Of a DNA stretch of 64,000 nucleotides, positions 37,701 through 46,275 are shown in pieces; the stretch's first letter is position 1; the number at the start of each line of letters is the position of its first letter. Position numbers and translations under genes: made by a program. The stretch comes from Bacteroidetes bacterium HLUCCA01. GTDB taxonomy: Bacteria > Bacteroidota > Rhodothermia > Balneolales > HLUCCA01. Where the stretch lies: positions 898,180 through 962,179 of the forward strand of contig LIHN01000001.1 in NCBI GenBank assembly GCA_001314545.1, given 5' to 3'. The notes beneath the pieces were generated by a model. That model was not told where the DNA came from. It was given only the letters and a program-made list of their open reading frames with translations, and did no database searches.

Positions 37701-37917
37701 CGGCACCGGTACCGGCGGGGAAATACAGGCGTCCCTGGCCCGTGTGGTCATCGGCGGACTCACCGCCTCCACCATTATCACCCTGGTATTCATCCCGGTT
37801 GTGTACGTTGCTGCCAACCTCGGTATGCAGCGTGTGAAGGTATGGATTGCATCGCTTCGCAGTCAACCATCGGCTGAATCGGCTATCGCAACCGACTCGG
37901 GCGGAGGAAACGGATAG
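34777..37917 (+). CDS. RND-family efflux permease (AcrB/MdtB-like)
   Basis: 1046 residues, the usual length, starting at GTG 34777. It opens SIKRPIATAMVFLIVITLGTIGF (TM1) followed by a periplasmic loop of the HAE-1 type (EFPQLTIAVNYDNVGPEEMELIITDQVENAI). TM4 carries GLALGVGLIVDNAIVVLENI with the proton-relay Asp. The second half repeats the plan (MGVVMLIGIVVNNAILLVDYINL). A run of six glycines (FGGGGGGNE, about residues 656-661) lies in the second periplasmic loop. It should form a trimer exporting drugs, detergents or lipids using the proton gradient, with the adaptor encoded just upstream. Confidence 0.97.
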   Translation: MSLTGTSIKRPIATAMVFLIVITLGTIGFRYLPVDLLPPIEFPQLTIAVNYDNVGPEEMELIITDQVENAIAGVPNVERVTSSSSEGNSRVTLNFAQGVNLDEATNDVRAALDRVRRSLPAEVDAPRIWKFDPNDSPIVVLGARSERDLAEVTRIIEREIGKMFEQIPGVGAIDVWGGVNQEIRVDLIRDRLASSQLTAADVSQAISRENSNVPGGNVKDGLSDLYIRSVGEFTDIDQIANTVIRTVDGAPIRVRDVAEITLDYQDLGRYIEVNDLPMIRFGIRKQSGANTVAVAEAIRNETERINSLRDDIDLVVIRDQSQFIQSSIDNVRNSAVWGGILAIVVLLAFLRNGSTTLIIAVSIPISIIATFALLYFNGLTLNQMSFGGLALGVGLIVDNAIVVLENIVRKRQNGAKKKEAARKGTREVTGAIIASTLTTSVIFLPVVFMNTTTGVMFQQMALVVVFALICSLFVALTLVPMLSSQFLTIKKLEKDTTSRSGIQRFFDRLDSGYGNIVAYVLHRKTWVFAVTGVLLIVSYMGVEQIPVELTPQTESDEISVNLRMDSGTNIAIVNQYMEELDAVVRQVIPQEEILFYTRDVRNGNGEIELALTPPDQRTIPSAELADQLREQVQGLVPGARIDVRAQSGLWILRRIFGGGGGGNEAINIQLRGYNLELAADMAQDMANRIEVLPGIVDVRVGERDGRPEQRINLDRERIAQLGIGSREVSAAIQANISGSRAGYFRSDGDEIPITVRLRPEDRLSSLDINNISVRAADGSIIPVSALVTTEGGRGPEGIRRENGQRITNITANLERGVPLGDAVEAIQNELAGYPLPEGYSIYFGGEYEEQQKAQRDFNMAILMALILIYMVMAAQFERFLDPLIVMFSVPLAIIGIVPALLLTGTTLNLQSLMGVVMLIGIVVNNAILLVDYINLMRREQNMELYQAVIEAGKLRLRPILMTTATTVLGLLPLSFGTGTGGEIQASLARVVIGGLTASTIITLVFIPVVYVAANLGMQRVKVWIASLRSQPSAESAIATDSGGGNG

Positions 37918-37938
37918 ATAAACGGACTGACCCCGTAC

Positions 37939-37973
37939 GCATCCCGTCAAAAACTGTTATCTTGGCGGGATGC
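37939..37973 (+). promoter_or_regulatory. Hairpin that covers the start codon of the phosphatase gene
   Basis: GCATCCCGTC (37939-37948) pairs with GGCGGGATGC (37964-37973), one T-G wobble, loop of 15 nt. The ATG at 37970-37972 and the G-rich sequence just before it lie inside the 3' arm, so in RNA the stem would hide the ribosome site. Confidence 0.6.
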
Positions 37974-40669
37974 GGTTTCTTTCTACCCTAAACACCTGGA
38001 TTAAAGAATTCCGGTTATACACCAACCGGACCGATAAACTGTTTATTGTATCGGCTATTGCCGCGGTACTGCTGGCGGCCCTGGTCCTGCCGGGTCTGCA
38101 GGAAGAAGTCTACGGACCTGCACATGCACGTGCCACGCAAGAGGAAACCCTCCGGCAAACCGTGGAGTTTCTGGAATTGCTGGGACATCACACTGAGACA
38201 GGGGTAACCGCCTTCAACTACCACACCCGCAGCGAAGAAGGCAATGTGCTGCGCTACCACTTCGGAGTCGACGAAACCGATCGCGTTCTTCGTGAACATC
38301 CCGCTGAAACCCTGCCCCTGCACTACAGCAGCGCCATCATCCACTCGGGAACCGATCGGGATAATTACATCCGTATGGCTATCTTCGACCGGGAGCCCCT
38401 GCAGAACGAAGCGCATTTCGGGAACCCCGCACTGAGTGTGTACCAACGCCGGTTTCAGGTAGACATCGACGTAAATCGCCTTCCGGTAAGTATGGAACTG
38501 TCCGGACAGGACCGTTTTCACGAGGGCGGACTGAATGCCGGACTGCTCCGGCAGGCCCTTCCGGGCACCCCGCTGCTTCCCGAGATGCAGCGACTGAGCG
38601 TCATCGGCGTGCGTGGCGATGCAGACGATGACGACGACAATGGCGATACGGGCGTTGATCCGGTCCTGCCCCCCGATTCACTGCAAACCCTTCAGCTGCG
38701 TCGCACCGAAGCCGAACAGCTGGTCCGACACGTGCTCAGTCACACCCGCTGGGCTGAAACGCCCCTGCGTGTTACGGATATCACCATCAGCTCCCAAACC
38801 AGCGAATACACCATGTACCGGGTGGTCATGCAGACCGACAGCGTTCGTCTGGGCAGACAGCTGCGCATCGAGACCGACGTTGACCACCTCGGCTACATTC
38901 ACAGAATCAATCCCACCCGGGAAGTACTCGATGCGCAGACAAGCGCTCTGCCCGCATCCATCCACGGCGAAAGCAGGATGGTGATACTGATAATGGGCGG
39001 CATTCTGGCCTTTGTACTTTTCGTCATCCGGTTTTTGCGCCAGCAGGTCGATCTTAAAGCCGGTCGGTCTGAAGCTGCAGCAGCCTTTGCAGCCGTCCTG
39101 ATCGTCAATCTGAACCGACATTTCGCCCAGGCCGTGCAGGACGGCTACATGACCCCCGGAATCTGGGACATGCTGGGAACCATCCTGGGCAGTGTCATGA
39201 TAGCGGCAGGCCTGGCCCTGCTCATGTACGTTTTCGCATCGGTGGGCAGTTCACTCTCGCACGAGGTATGGTCGGAACGGATGCATACCCTGACCCTGCT
39301 GCGGCGCGGGTACCTGATCAACCAGCCGGTTGGAGCAACCCTCCTGCGTTCCCTCTCCCTTGGTGCACTGATTACGGGCGTATCCGTGACCCTGACGGCG
39401 TTGATTCCCGGCACGTCGCTGCTGGTTGAATACGATATCCCGTCCCTGAGCCAGCAGTTTCTGTCCGGGGCCGCCCTGGAAACTGCCGATGCGGTGTACG
39501 GAGCCCAGCTGGTTACCAACCTGGTGCTGCTGATTTTCATGGCGCTGCTGTATCGAAAAACCCGGAACAAACCCGTTTTTTACTTGGTGGGGGGCTTGCT
39601 GTTGCTCTGGACGCGGACGAATCCGGTGGATGCAAGCGGATACATAACCATCGTGCTGCACGGCGGCTCCGGACTGGTTCTGCTGTGGGCTTTGCATAAA
39701 TACGGCGCGTTGACCGCACTGCTTACCATGGCCTCGGCATGGATCTGGTGGTCGTGGCTGGGACTGCTCAGCTATTATCCGTTCACGGACCTGGTGAATT
39801 TGCTCTCCCAGAGCGGGGTGCTGCTGGGGTTGGTGCTTACCGGACTTGCCGGCATCGGCAGCGGGATTTCCCTGACGCGGCTGCCCGACTACATTCCCAA
39901 TTACATTCTTGAACTGGCTAACCGGGAGCGCATGGCACGCGAGCTGGAAATTGCCCGTCAGGTGCAGCAAAATTTCCTGCCCGGTGAGAATCCCACGGTG
40001 CCGGGATTTGAACTCATTGCCGCCTGCCATCCGGCCTCGGAGGTCGGGGGCGACTACTACGAATTTCTGAGCGTATCTGACAACCGGCTGGCCCTGGCTA
40101 TCGGCGATGTGAGCGGGAAAGGTATTCAGGCTGCCTTTTTCATGACCCTCATCAAAGGCTTCACGCAATCGATTACCGAAAGCGGTGAGCAGCCCGTCGC
40201 TTTTTTATCGCGCGTAAACCGTCTGTTTCACCGCAATGCTCCCCGGGGCACCTTCGTATCCATGATTTACGGTCACCTCGACCTGTCCGGGAAGTCGCTC
40301 ACCCTGGCCCGCGCCGGCCACAACCCCGCCGTATGGTATCAGGCATCCACCGCAGAAGCGCAGCTGGTCACCAGCACCGGCATGGCGCTTGGACTGATAA
40401 CCGACGCGCGCTTTGAAGACACCCTGGAGGCGGTCACCCTGCAACTGGCCCCCGGCGACCTGGTCTTTCTGTATACCGACGGCTACACCGAAGCCATGAA
40501 CCGCGCCGGCGAATTGTATGGCGAGGAACGCCTGCTGCAGATTATCGCAGCTTCCAGCGCAAAAACCCTGACCGAAATTGTGGACGCGATTGACGCCGAT
40601 GTGCGGGCCTTCGCCGGCGGCGTCACCCAGCATGACGACATGACCATTATGGGCGTACGGGTGCTGTAA
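37970..40669 (+). CDS. Membrane-bound PP2C/SpoIIE-type serine phosphatase (RsbU-like)
   Basis: 899 residues. TM1 is near residue 25 (FIVSAIAAVLLAALVL); then a periplasmic region of about 300 residues with an acidic patch DADDDDDNGDTG; then about nine further helices (residues 325-625). A coiled linker RMARELEIARQVQQNFLPGENP leads to the SpoIIE domain (about 670-899) with metal ligands in SEVGGDYYEF, AIGDVSGKGIQAAFFM and QHDDMTIM. Such enzymes dephosphorylate anti-anti-sigma factors and so switch stress sigma factors. The membrane half presumably senses an envelope signal. A hairpin covers the start codon, suggesting translational control. A cyclase gene follows. Confidence 0.93.
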   Translation: MRFLSTLNTWIKEFRLYTNRTDKLFIVSAIAAVLLAALVLPGLQEEVYGPAHARATQEETLRQTVEFLELLGHHTETGVTAFNYHTRSEEGNVLRYHFGVDETDRVLREHPAETLPLHYSSAIIHSGTDRDNYIRMAIFDREPLQNEAHFGNPALSVYQRRFQVDIDVNRLPVSMELSGQDRFHEGGLNAGLLRQALPGTPLLPEMQRLSVIGVRGDADDDDDNGDTGVDPVLPPDSLQTLQLRRTEAEQLVRHVLSHTRWAETPLRVTDITISSQTSEYTMYRVVMQTDSVRLGRQLRIETDVDHLGYIHRINPTREVLDAQTSALPASIHGESRMVILIMGGILAFVLFVIRFLRQQVDLKAGRSEAAAAFAAVLIVNLNRHFAQAVQDGYMTPGIWDMLGTILGSVMIAAGLALLMYVFASVGSSLSHEVWSERMHTLTLLRRGYLINQPVGATLLRSLSLGALITGVSVTLTALIPGTSLLVEYDIPSLSQQFLSGAALETADAVYGAQLVTNLVLLIFMALLYRKTRNKPVFYLVGGLLLLWTRTNPVDASGYITIVLHGGSGLVLLWALHKYGALTALLTMASAWIWWSWLGLLSYYPFTDLVNLLSQSGVLLGLVLTGLAGIGSGISLTRLPDYIPNYILELANRERMARELEIARQVQQNFLPGENPTVPGFELIAACHPASEVGGDYYEFLSVSDNRLALAIGDVSGKGIQAAFFMTLIKGFTQSITESGEQPVAFLSRVNRLFHRNAPRGTFVSMIYGHLDLSGKSLTLARAGHNPAVWYQASTAEAQLVTSTGMALGLITDARFEDTLEAVTLQLAPGDLVFLYTDGYTEAMNRAGELYGEERLLQIIAASSAKTLTEIVDAIDADVRAFAGGVTQHDDMTIMGVRVL

Positions 40670-40966
40670 CCCCCCTGCTTTCCTTGTGATCTGTAACCCT
40701 GCCGGGTAATGGTGTTCATCCCGGGCGCGCTTCAACCAGGATGAACGTTTCCCGGTACATGTCCCTGAATTATACAGGATGCGCCGACTTCAGCCATCCC
40801 CAAGCTCGCCGCGATATCACAACTTACCCGCATCGCACTGTTTTTTAATGGCTTGCATTTTACGTCTATTGCATTTGACAAAATACATGAGTAGATTGCT
40901 GGTTGGAATGTTGTATTGTGCGGAACTATATCCGTGCGTTACAGTTAACCGGTACAAACCATTTTC
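40670..40966. other. Intergenic region between phosphatase and cyclase genes
   Basis: About 300 bp with no gene. A perfect 8-bp inverted repeat (GTTCATCC 40714-40721, GGATGAAC 40739-40746, 17-nt loop) is followed by a short T-run and may be a weak terminator of the phosphatase gene. Confidence 0.5.
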
Positions 40967-42097
40967 ATGCTCCAATCCAGCGGGAACATACTACTCATAC
41001 ACGACGATGAAATCCGTCTGGCCGACCTGAGGTCGCAGCTGGTGGGGCATTTCAACGTGTTTGTGGCGGGTGATGTGCGCAGTGCGTACCGCATCCTCCG
41101 TGAGTTTGATATGCACGTGGTACTGGCGCCCGAGCACACCGCAAGGATGACCGGATTGCAGCTTGCTGAAAGTATCAAAGGCTCGTTTCCGGATATTGTC
41201 ACCATAGTTCAGGCCGGCAGCAGCGACTATTCTGCCCTTAAAACCGCCGTCCGCCATGGTCGCATTTCCCATTATCTGCGCAGCGATGCCGACGTTGACG
41301 ATATTATTCAGCAGGTTGGCAATGCCATGCAGCTGGTCCAGCTCCGTGAAGACAACCGTACCCTGGGCATCGAGCTGAAAAAACGCACCGATGAGCAGCA
41401 GCGTATACTGGAGCTCTTCAAACGCTACGTGCCCGAGCAGGTGGTTGCCCAGACCCTGAGCAACGGCAACGAGGCCATGATGGTAGGAGAAAATCGCATC
41501 GTTTCGGTACTCTTTGCCGATATTCGTGGATTTACCCGGCTCTCCGGTCAGCTGCGACCTGCCGAAGTGGTTGAGTTTCTGAACGATTTCTGGTCGGTCA
41601 TGTCCGGACAGGTCCGACTCCACCGGGGTTCGGTAAACAAATTATTGGGCGATGGAATGCTGGCCGTCTTCGGAGCGCCCGTCTCGTACATGGACAATCA
41701 GGAAAATGCCGTTATCTGTGCCCTGGAGATGGTCAAAGCCCTGGATGAAGTCAACCAAAAATACAGTCAGCGCCTCGGGCAGGATATCCAGATCGGCGTG
41801 GGCATCAACACCGGTGAAGTGGTAGTGGGTAACGTGGGATCCAGCGATTATATGGAATATACCGTCATCGGCGATACGGTCAACATTGCCCACCGACTGG
41901 AGCAGATGACCAAGAAACGTCCGAACAGCATCCTGATCAGTCAGGAGACCTGGGAGCAGGTCAACTACCTGGTAGCGGCCGAGCCTGTTGATCATCTGCA
42001 GATGGCCGGCAAAGATAAAACGATTACCGTGTATGAAGTCACCAACCGGCTTGACGCCAACATCAAGCCGATGCGTCGGGGCGGATTAGGGTATTGA
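40967..42097 (+). CDS. Class III adenylate/guanylate cyclase with degenerate receiver domain
   Basis: 376 residues. The first 120 follow a receiver fold (ILLIHDDEIRLADL, IVTIVQAGS). However, the phosphoacceptor Asp is replaced by Ala 54 (VVLAPEHT) and the conserved Lys by Arg (HYLRSD). After a linker helix (LFKRYVPEQVVAQTL) the cyclase domain is complete: VLFADIRGFTRLSG and NKLLGDGMLAVFG hold the two metal Asp residues, and GDTVNIAHRLEQMTKK the Asn/Arg pair. Lys in NKLLGD and Thr in EYTVIGD point to ATP, so cAMP is the likely product. The receiver cannot be phosphorylated in the usual way and probably acts as a ligand or partner domain. Confidence 0.93.
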   Translation: MLQSSGNILLIHDDEIRLADLRSQLVGHFNVFVAGDVRSAYRILREFDMHVVLAPEHTARMTGLQLAESIKGSFPDIVTIVQAGSSDYSALKTAVRHGRISHYLRSDADVDDIIQQVGNAMQLVQLREDNRTLGIELKKRTDEQQRILELFKRYVPEQVVAQTLSNGNEAMMVGENRIVSVLFADIRGFTRLSGQLRPAEVVEFLNDFWSVMSGQVRLHRGSVNKLLGDGMLAVFGAPVSYMDNQENAVICALEMVKALDEVNQKYSQRLGQDIQIGVGINTGEVVVGNVGSSDYMEYTVIGDTVNIAHRLEQMTKKRPNSILISQETWEQVNYLVAAEPVDHLQMAGKDKTITVYEVTNRLDANIKPMRRGGLGY

Positions 42098-42109
42098 TCC
42101 CTCGTGCTT

Positions 42110-42295
42110 GCCACCTACAACCCCGGCGGGTCCATAGGTCCATCCGCCTGAAATAACACATCCGTATCCCGCGATTTCGATGATGACGTGGTGCCGCTTA
42201 CAATCCCGGCGGCAGCGTACCCCGTCTGGCCGACACAGCAGCTCCGGAACGGTCGCTGATTGCCTGATGCCCGACCTACAACCCCAGCGGTATTA
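42110..42295. repeat. Three imperfect repeats of the SRAP gene's 3' end
   Basis: TACAACCCCGGCGG (42116), TACAATCCCGGCGG (42199) and TACAACCCCAGCGG (42277) recur about 80 bp apart. The last copy contains the stop codon of the SRAP gene on the minus strand; the other two lie beyond it and read as further LPPGL-stop tails. Confidence 0.6.
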
Positions 42296-42986
42296 TTCCC
42301 CCCACCGGCGGTTCATCGTCCTGCTCCTCGAGGAGTCCGGCATGGTTATTGGCCGGTTTGTTAACCGCATCACTCACCCGGCGGACCCGGGTCTGTGCAA
42401 CGGGCAAAGGTTGCATCAGCTCCTGCAAATCGTGTCGTGGTGTCTGGGGATGCAGCCAGCGACGCACATCCTGCCGGTTCAGCACCACCGGCATACGTTC
42501 GTGAATAGGACGGATTCGCTCATTCGCGGTGGTGGTAATGATGCTGTAGCTGAACACATCGCCCCCCCCGGGCGACCTCCATCGGTCGTAGATTCCGGCG
42601 TAAGCCATAATCACATCGTCTTCTCTGCGCACAAAATGCGGAATGCGGTTCTTCCCCTCCCGCTGCCATTCGTAGAACCCGTTGGATGGAATCACACAAC
42701 GTCGACGTTCAAACGCCATGGCAAAGGAGGGTTTTTCGGCGATGGTTTCGCTGCGGGCGTTCATCATCTTGTACCCGATTGAGGGGTCTTTAGCCCAGTT
42801 CGGGATGAGTCCCCAGCGGAAGGTGGTAATCACCGGTATCCCTTCCCGACCCACCGCCACCACCGGCATCATCATCCCCGGGGTCACATTGTAGTTCGGT
42901 TCGATGGTCCCCGCATTGCTTATGATGGCCTCGAAATACTTTTCGAGCTCATCCGGGGCAGTAAATAGAGCGTAACGACCGCACAT
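42276..42986 (-). CDS. yedK: SRAP-domain protein (YedK/HMCES), abasic-site DNA-protein crosslinker
   Basis: 236 residues. The invariant N-terminus MCGRYALF exposes Cys 2 after removal of Met. NARSETIAEKPSF, RCVIPSNGFYEWQREG (catalytic Glu) and RIRPIHERMPVVL (the active-site His) are the other family blocks. SRAP proteins form a thiazolidine crosslink with abasic sites in single-stranded DNA and protect it from breakage. The gene is convergent with the cyclase gene and unlinked to the polymerase at 25375, although both serve damage tolerance. The C-terminal tail is short and its sequence recurs beyond the stop. Confidence 0.97.
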   Translation of the reverse strand: MCGRYALFTAPDELEKYFEAIISNAGTIEPNYNVTPGMMMPVVAVGREGIPVITTFRWGLIPNWAKDPSIGYKMMNARSETIAEKPSFAMAFERRRCVIPSNGFYEWQREGKNRIPHFVRREDDVIMAYAGIYDRWRSPGGGDVFSYSIITTTANERIRPIHERMPVVLNRQDVRRWLHPQTPRHDLQELMQPLPVAQTRVRRVSDAVNKPANNHAGLLEEQDDEPPVGGIIPLGL

Positions 42987-43222
42987 GGTTTTGATGGATG
43001 GTTAACACAGGGCAGGGCCCGGGGCTACCGGGCATGGCGTTGAGTCAAGAGGCTGGCGGTGGGGGTGATTTTTATTGTTACGGACAGCCTGTGTCCGAGC
43101 CTGCATGTTACCGGAATATTACCAAACAGGAATATACACCCCTTGCCGGCCTTTGCTTTAAAATATAGTAACATCAGAACCTTTGCGAACTTACTATCAT
43201 GGTATTTTAATCAGATTATCCC

Positions 43223-44323
43223 ATGGATCAGCACTACAAGTTACTTACCCCCGGCCCGCTAACCACCAGCTTGTCCGTCAAACAAACCATGCTTAAAGAC
43301 TGGTGCACCTGGGATGCCGACTACAATGACATTGTGCAGGAAATACGCCGTGAATTACTGCAGCTGGCCGGTACAACGGATGAAGAATATACAACAGTGC
43401 TGATGCAGGGAAGCGGGACCTTCTCGGTTGAAGCTGCCATCGGCTCGCTGCTTGGTCCGGACGACAAGCTTCTTGTGCTGGCCAACGGCGCATACGGTCA
43501 GCGCATAGCCACCATCGCCCGCTACGCAAAGATTGCCGTTCACGTACACGATTTCGGTGAAACAAAACCGGTTGATCCGCAGACCACCGGGCAACTGCTT
43601 CAGGCAGACCCGGATATTACCCACGTTGCATTGGTGCACTGCGAGACCACTACCGGCATGCTCAATCCGATTGAGTCAATCATACCGGTCATTAAAGCAC
43701 ATGGTAAACTATGCATTCTGGATGCGATGAGCAGTTTCGGGGGCATACCCATAGCTGTAGGCGAACTCGGAATTGACGCCCTGGTGAGCAGTGCCAATAA
43801 GTGCATCCAGGGGGTGCCCGGATTTGGATTTGTCATCGTTAAACGATCCGTAATTGCCGGGTGTAAAGGATATGCCCGCTCATTGTCGCTCGACCTGTAC
43901 GATCAGTGGGTTACCATGGAGGAGAATCATGGTAAATGGCGTTTTACCTCGGCCACACACACGGTGCGGGCATTCCGGCAGGCCCTTACCGAATTGCACG
44001 ATGAAGGTGGAATCCGTGCAAGAAATGCGCGTTACGCTCAAAACCAGCGCATGTTGGTAGACGGGATGCGGGAACTGGGCTATGTTACCCTGCTGGATGA
44101 TACCCAGCATTCGCCTATCATTACCACCTTCCTTTCACCTGATACACCCGGCTTTTCATTTCGGGCATTTTATGATGCCCTCAAGGTGCACGGTTTTGTG
44201 ATTTACCCCGGCAAAGTGACCGACTATAACTGCTTTCGGATAGGTACTATCGGTGAGGTTTATCCGGATGATATCCAACGCCTGCTTCAGGCCATGCTCA
44301 TGGTCAGCTATACCGATGAGTAG
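43223..44323 (+). CDS. phnW: 2-Aminoethylphosphonate--pyruvate transaminase
   Basis: 366 residues, the normal PhnW length. The family start [32 protein letters not shown] is unmistakable. PLP ligands: Asp 168 (LDAMSSFGG) and the Schiff-base Lys 193 ([17 protein letters not shown]). [13 protein letters not shown] binds the cofactor phosphate, and [18 protein letters not shown] is the conserved C-terminal block. It transfers the amino group of AEP to pyruvate, giving phosphonoacetaldehyde and alanine in the cytosol. It opens the phosphonate locus and is followed by the XRE-cupin regulator gene 151 bp later. The expected next enzyme, a PhnX-type hydrolase, is encoded at 48000. Confidence 0.97.
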   Translation: MDQHYKLLTPGPLTTSLSVKQTMLKDWCTWDADYNDIVQEIRRELLQLAGTTDEEYTTVLMQGSGTFSVEAAIGSLLGPDDKLLVLANGAYGQRIATIARYAKIAVHVHDFGETKPVDPQTTGQLLQADPDITHVALVHCETTTGMLNPIESIIPVIKAHGKLCILDAMSSFGGIPIAVGELGIDALVSSANKCIQGVPGFGFVIVKRSVIAGCKGYARSLSLDLYDQWVTMEENHGKWRFTSATHTVRAFRQALTELHDEGGIRARNARYAQNQRMLVDGMRELGYVTLLDDTQHSPIITTFLSPDTPGFSFRAFYDALKVHGFVIYPGKVTDYNCFRIGTIGEVYPDDIQRLLQAMLMVSYTDE

Positions 44324-44474
44324 CCTTGTAATCTTTTAAGTGAACCTGCTATATTATCCGGGTTCATCATTCAGCCAGCCATTGACGGATTCACGGGAAG
44401 CGTCATGTCAGCGATGGCACAGCCGAACCCCGCAGGCTTGTTCGTGTAATCCGTATCCGTAACAACATACAGCA

Positions 44475-45044
44475 ATGGACTCTTATATAACTGGTATTGG
44501 CAGGAAAATCAGAACTATCCGAAAAGAAAAGCAACTTTTTGCCAGTGACATCGCCAAGAAGGCCAACGTGAGCAACGGGCTGATATCCCGGATTGAAAAT
44601 GGTCGAACCGTACCTTCATTACCGGTGTTATTTGCCATCATCCAGGCGCTGGATGTTCAGCCCGGGGATTTTTTTTCCGATGTTTCTGAAGAAACCGAGG
44701 GCAATTATGTTGTGATTCGTTCAGACGACTATACCGTAATTGAAAAAGAGATTGAAGCAGAAGGCTTCGGATACCTGAATATATTTGGCCGACAATTTAC
44801 CAGTACTGGTTGTGAATTTGTGCTGTTAACCCTGCGGGATGGTTGTCAGCGGGATGTTGTGGAGACCGATGCTTTTGAATTCAAGTATATTGTCCATGGT
44901 TCATGCACCTATCAGATCGGCGAAGACCTGGTTGATTTAGGTCCGGGCGACTCGCTTTTTTTTGACGGGCGCATTCCACATGTTCCCTTCAATACCTCAG
45001 GGGCCGACTGCGTCATGCTGGTGGTGTATTTTTTCACGGAATAA
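44475..45044 (+). CDS. XRE-family regulator with cupin sensor domain
   Basis: 189 residues. The HTH_3 domain covers residues 8-65 (IRTIRKEKQLFASDIAKKANVSNGLISRIENGRTVPSLPVLFAIIQAL). A single cupin barrel covers about 110-189 (EFKYIVHGSCTYQIGEDLVDLGPGDSLFFDGRIPHVPFN). This fusion regulates small-molecule catabolism and responds to a ligand bound in the cupin. Being placed inside the AEP locus between phnW and the divergent FAD/aminotransferase operon, it is the obvious local regulator, with AEP or an aldehyde as possible effector. That link is inference from position. Confidence 0.92.
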   Translation: MDSYITGIGRKIRTIRKEKQLFASDIAKKANVSNGLISRIENGRTVPSLPVLFAIIQALDVQPGDFFSDVSEETEGNYVVIRSDDYTVIEKEIEAEGFGYLNIFGRQFTSTGCEFVLLTLRDGCQRDVVETDAFEFKYIVHGSCTYQIGEDLVDLGPGDSLFFDGRIPHVPFNTSGADCVMLVVYFFTE

Positions 45045-45147
45045 GATTGCTGCCGGTTCCTACCGGGTCCGGGAAAATCATGGGAGGGTCAGCTGAAATT
45101 CCGGTGCCGGCAGTCCGGCTGCAGAACGGAGGCTTAATCAGGCATTA

Positions 45148-46275
45148 TCACCGGTACACCTGCAGAAAATCCCGGGCAAAACCAAAACAGGTAGTCAGCG
45201 CATCTCTGCCGAATCCGTTAACAAGGGTTACCCCTTTACAAGGTGACACCACCAGTTCACTGCGGTCCGCCGTTTCGGTAAACATCCCGTTCCAGACATA
45301 CTTAACCGGACCGGTGGCAGGCTTAAGGACCCGACGGGCAGCACCAACGATGAGTTGATTGATGTCCTGCCGGTTGAACGGATCCAGTCCGGGCCCCGTT
45401 TCCATCGAGCCCCCCAGCGTGAGTTCGCCCTCACGATTTTGCGTCAGGATAAGATGAATACCATGCTTTTCACGTTCCGGGTAGACTGTAGCATGATATT
45501 CGGCCATTTCCCGGTAAGCAGCATACATGGGAAACGGTTCATAGTGGGATAGGGCCAGGGTGTTGAGCCATGCCGGTCCCAGGCTGAACGCAGCAGCGGG
45601 TTGCGTACGTATCATTTGCATCTTAACGGTTCGGAGCGCCAGTTGACTGAACACCTCAGGAAACAAGGTACAAGCATCATTGCCGTTGCAAATCAAGACT
45701 TCTTCGGCCTCGTACACCCCATCAAGGGTATGCACTTTGCCAGTCTCGGCATGCACCACCAGCTCATTACAATGCAGATCGCACCCCTCCTGCGTACGCA
45801 GCCAATTGGCTATGGCGTACACAGCTTTTCCTGAATCAAGGGTGATTTCAGCATCGCTCACCATTCCGCCCACCAAGCCGTTGCTGTTGAGTTGCGGATA
45901 CTTTTCTGCCATTTTTTTTGCTGTAAGCAAGGTGGTCTGGTACAATCCGGTTGCATGGTGGGCTTCAAGTACAGCCATTTCTGAGCGATGGTAAGCCGGA
46001 ATTGCAACACCGGTTCCGCTGGTCCAATACCCGGCCGGATCGGCAAGTTCCAGCCATTTATCGCGGGTGTACATAGCGCGTCTGAGCCGGGGGCCAGACG
46101 GCTCAAGCACGGGGGCAACCAGTCCTGTATGTTGCGTAGACGCTCCAAAAGCCCGGGAATCTTTTTCAAGCAAGAGTACCGAGCAACCGTGTTCGAGCGC
46201 TGCAACAGCCAGGGCTAGTCCCGTAATGCCACTGCCAACAATAATATAGTCATATTTAATCCTGGTGATTTTCAT
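45148..46275 (-). CDS. FAD-dependent oxidoreductase of phosphonate loci (DAO/TIGR03364-like)
   Basis: 375 residues. The dinucleotide loop is YIIVGSGITGLALAVAALEHG (Gly 14, 16, 19), followed by LLLEKDSRAFGASTQHTGLVAPV, where a Gly-Ala-Ser motif contacts FAD. The C-terminal DAO half ends PCKGVTLVNGFGRDALTTCFG. This family recurs in phosphonate clusters, where members oxidise AEP or N-methyl-AEP to phosphonoacetaldehyde; which amine is used cannot be told here. It overlaps the class III aminotransferase by 20 bp, so both are one transcript read away from the PhnX-like operon. The ligand set is consistent with an oxidase or dehydrogenase of amino compounds. Confidence 0.87.
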   Translation of the reverse strand: MKITRIKYDYIIVGSGITGLALAVAALEHGCSVLLLEKDSRAFGASTQHTGLVAPVLEPSGPRLRRAMYTRDKWLELADPAGYWTSGTGVAIPAYHRSEMAVLEAHHATGLYQTTLLTAKKMAEKYPQLNSNGLVGGMVSDAEITLDSGKAVYAIANWLRTQEGCDLHCNELVVHAETGKVHTLDGVYEAEEVLICNGNDACTLFPEVFSQLALRTVKMQMIRTQPAAAFSLGPAWLNTLALSHYEPFPMYAAYREMAEYHATVYPEREKHGIHLILTQNREGELTLGGSMETGPGLDPFNRQDINQLIVGAARRVLKPATGPVKYVWNGMFTETADRSELVVSPCKGVTLVNGFGRDALTTCFGFARDFLQVYR

